NCBI GenBank assembly: GCA_963752565.1
Contig: CAVVZC010000006.1
Coordinates: forward strand, 124,001-188,000
Source of the DNA: UBA11574 sp963752565
GTDB taxonomy: Bacteria > Desulfobacterota > Desulfobacteria > Desulfobacterales > UBA11574
Direction of reading: 5' to 3'
Length of the DNA stretch: 64,000 nucleotides
The notes beneath the pieces are model-generated. The model saw nothing but the letters and a program-made list of their open reading frames with translations. It was not told where the DNA came from and did no database searches. The translations under genes were made by a program, and so were the position numbers. Shown here piece after piece: positions 63,707 through 64,000 of the stretch. Numbering within the stretch: position 1 is the first letter of the stretch; each line of letters opens with the position of its first letter.

Positions 63707-64000
63707 ACAATCACCCCCTTTATTTCGGCAGGCAGCACTCCATTTTCGGCAAATCTTATTCAATGCCATAGAGATTACGGAAAAACAGGACTAAACATGA
63801 CATCAAAAACATACCATTTTTAGAAGAATCGAGGCTATCTTAAACTCAATAAGGTTTTATTCTCCGTTAAAGTAATCCGGTTCTAAAACCTCAGCCTACC
63901 CTATTAAACTTAAGGTCTCTTTTCAAAAGTTCAACCCTTATTTTAACAAAATCAATTCTTAATGAGAAAAAGGGGGGAGGTGACCCATACTTTGTTATGA
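63707..64000. other. Upstream region of the Cys-rich gene, window end
   Basis: No frame or repeat is recognised. Near 63971-63983 AGGGGGGAGGTGA on the plus strand resembles a ribosome-binding site for a gene starting at or beyond the window edge. Confidence 0.35.

Overview
The window looks like a chromosomal segment of a mesophilic deltaproteobacterium (Desulfobacterota, probably Desulfobacterales). The evidence is indirect: a large periplasmic multiheme cytochrome c, zinc-ribbon/PilZ proteins, a SEC-C protein, sigma-54 promoters, a fused TIGR04282/TIGR04283-type glycosyltransferase, and a probable selenocysteine protein. No rRNA, tRNA or CRISPR array was seen. Base composition is patchy: the first 0.8 kb and the 9.9-10.6 and 12.6-13.7 kb genes are visibly more GC-rich than their AT-rich surroundings.

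Layout. 0-13.7 kb is a loose accessory region: a broken aldo/keto reductase, a MmcQ/YjbR protein, a DUF374 acyltransferase, a diguanylate cyclase, a DUF2914 protein, an 11-12 haem membrane-anchored cytochrome, an MltF-like lytic transglycosylase, a tandem rhodanese whose catalytic Cys position is an in-frame TGA followed by a SECIS-like hairpin, a zinc-ribbon PilZ protein, a lipoprotein and a decayed LivK-type binding protein. 13.9-21.7 kb holds an XPB-like helicase, a toxin-antitoxin pair, a ferric-reductase-like flavohaem oxidoreductase, YceI, and a lipid/glycerol-phosphate run (PlsC-like, GDPD, GlpD). 22-36.7 kb is mostly on the minus strand: glycogen phosphorylase, then a long run that combines the oxidative pentose-phosphate genes (gnd, zwf, pgl) with three glycosyltransferases, a TVP38 protein and a DUF547 protein, which suggests coupling of sugar-phosphate oxidation to polysaccharide or glycolipid synthesis. 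37-40 kb has a sensor kinase followed by a SPOR lipoprotein; a degraded copy of the same pair, framed by 92-bp direct repeats, lies at 25.5-26.4 kb.

40.5-63.7 kb is a metal-homeostasis region: a ZraP/Spy-like protein, a ferritin-like protein, a CDF exporter, a DUF6488-like protein, a YHS protein, a CusCBA-type RND efflux system, an adenylate-cyclase-like sensor, a Ser/Thr kinase fused to a SUMF domain, CopA, and a tiny Cys-rich protein. Two sigma-54 promoters (before the ZraP-like gene and before the YHS/cus genes) each carry a pair of matching 15-bp dyads (GGRTA-N5-TAYCC) spaced 42-43 bp, which points to one shared enhancer-binding regulator. Between 47.3 and 58.4 kb almost every gene carries single-base indels, often in homopolymers and sometimes in compensating pairs. 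This may be sequencing error or real decay, and the raw reads would have to decide.

The observations most worth following are the putative selenocysteine rhodanese, the shared dyad/sigma-54 metal regulon, the Cys-rich DPCxC-repeat protein, the duplicated kinase-lipoprotein cassette between direct repeats, and the hairpin (MITE-like) repeat families.
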